The position numbers and the translations under genes were made by a program. The notes under the pieces were generated by a model. That model was given only the letters and a program-made list of their open reading frames with translations. It had not been told where the DNA came from and made no database searches. From CAZFQG01 sp964520785 (GTDB lineage: Bacteria > Planctomycetota > Planctomycetia > Pirellulales > Thermoguttaceae), in contig CAZFQG010000087.1 of assembly GCA_964520785.1 (NCBI GenBank), positions 1-24,794 of the forward strand: 24,794 nucleotides of DNA, given 5' to 3'. Shown one piece after another: positions 24,461-24,794 of the stretch (position 1 is the stretch's first letter; every line of letters starts with the position of its first letter).

Positions 24461-24794
24461 TCACGAATGGTCTTCTTCGGGGTTTCCGGCCGCGAGGATC
24501 ACCTGACTGGGACGGACGACTCGGTCGTGGAGTTGGAACCCGGTTTGGGCCACGTGGGTAATGACGTTGGCGGGGTATTCTTCCGAGGGCATCTGCGAAA
24601 TGGCGTGGTGCAGGTTGGGATCGAAATGCTCGTGCAAGGCTTGAATCGGTTTGCAGTCATGTTTGCCGAGGGCTTCGATGAACTGGGAGGCGACCATTTT
24701 CACGCCGGAAAGGAGGCTTTCGACGTCGTGGGTCTTCTCGGCCGCTTCGACGGCGCGATCCATGTTGTCGAGCACCGGAAGCAGGTCGCGAATA
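24461..24794 (-). CDS. grpE: GrpE nucleotide exchange factor, 3' part
   Basis: The frame is open to the window edge, so the N-terminal coiled coil is missing. The visible 110 residues begin I-R-D-L-L-P-V-L-D-N-M-D-R-A and continue with G-V-K-M-V-A-S-Q-F-I-E-A-L. F-D-P-N-L-H-H-A-I and V-T-H-V-A-Q-T-G-F-Q-L-H-D-R-V-V-R-P-S-Q-V follow; these form the C-terminal beta domain that contacts the DnaK nucleotide-binding domain. GrpE releases ADP from DnaK in the cytoplasm. Its partners, dnaK or dnaJ, may lie beyond the window. Between this stop and the PLP enzyme stop only an imperfect inverted repeat (GAAAAAGCCC against GGGACTCTTTC, near 24430-24453) was seen, a possible shared terminator. Confidence 0.94.
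   Translation of the reverse strand, partial: IRDLLPVLDNMDRAVEAAEKTHDVESLLSGVKMVASQFIEALGKHDCKPIQALHEHFDPNLHHAISQMPSEEYPANVITHVAQTGFQLHDRVVRPSQVILAAGNPEEDHS

Noticed and set aside
1..24794. CRISPR arrays, tRNA or rRNA genes, phage or conjugation genes
   Set aside because: Looked for regularly spaced repeats, cloverleaf-like stems and hallmark proteins on both strands; none was seen by eye.

Overview
The window is GC-rich and looks like a chromosomal segment from a planctomycete (Planctomycetota, Pirellulales-like). The main clues are a DUF1559 prepilin-like protein with the H-X9-DG ending, two secreted sulfatases, a sialidase-like protein that ends in dockerin-type repeats plus a PEP-CTERM anchor, and several lipoproteins and secreted proteins of planctomycete type. 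No rRNA, tRNA, CRISPR array, prophage or complete insertion sequence was seen.

Layout. Positions 1-589 hold no recognisable gene. A minus-strand pair follows: a small lipoprotein (1648-2085) and a DUF1559 protein (590-1585). They probably form one operon, read from a near-consensus promoter at 2205-2233. A second good promoter (2337-2365) points the other way into the sialidase-like exoprotein (2482-4656). Next come a PfkB sugar kinase (minus) and a uroporphyrinogen-decarboxylase-like protein (plus), transcribed divergently. Positions 7166-8094 are a gene graveyard with at least two decayed coding remnants. Two sulfatases (8189-9529 and 10304-11794, minus) flank a YefM/YoeB-type toxin-antitoxin module whose toxin gene is interrupted by an 89-bp insertion. 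A methyltransferase (11944-12507) and a full-length pyruvate:ferredoxin oxidoreductase (12612-16166) follow on the minus strand, separated by a clear intrinsic terminator.

Positions 16498-18860 carry an unrecognised secreted coiled-coil protein and a polysaccharide-export lipoprotein that contains an internal duplication. A gene-poor stretch (18861-19561) holds a truncated small reading frame with a strong ribosome binding site, possibly a transposase remnant. The right part holds a TPR lipoprotein, a zinc-type cation diffusion facilitator, a tiny His-rich secreted protein followed by a 20-bp hairpin, a class III PLP enzyme resembling the hydroxy-aminoethylphosphonate ammonia-lyase PbfA, and the 3' part of grpE running off the window.

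Together the genes suggest a polysaccharide-degrading surface lifestyle (sulfatases, sialidase, sugar kinase, anchored exoproteins) with anaerobic or fermentative capacity (NifJ). Most neighbours look like independent short transcription units rather than one pathway. I did not find a convincing new multi-gene system. The most notable items are the interrupted toxin, the compressed pseudogenes, the symmetric TATAAT palindrome and the duplicated export protein.
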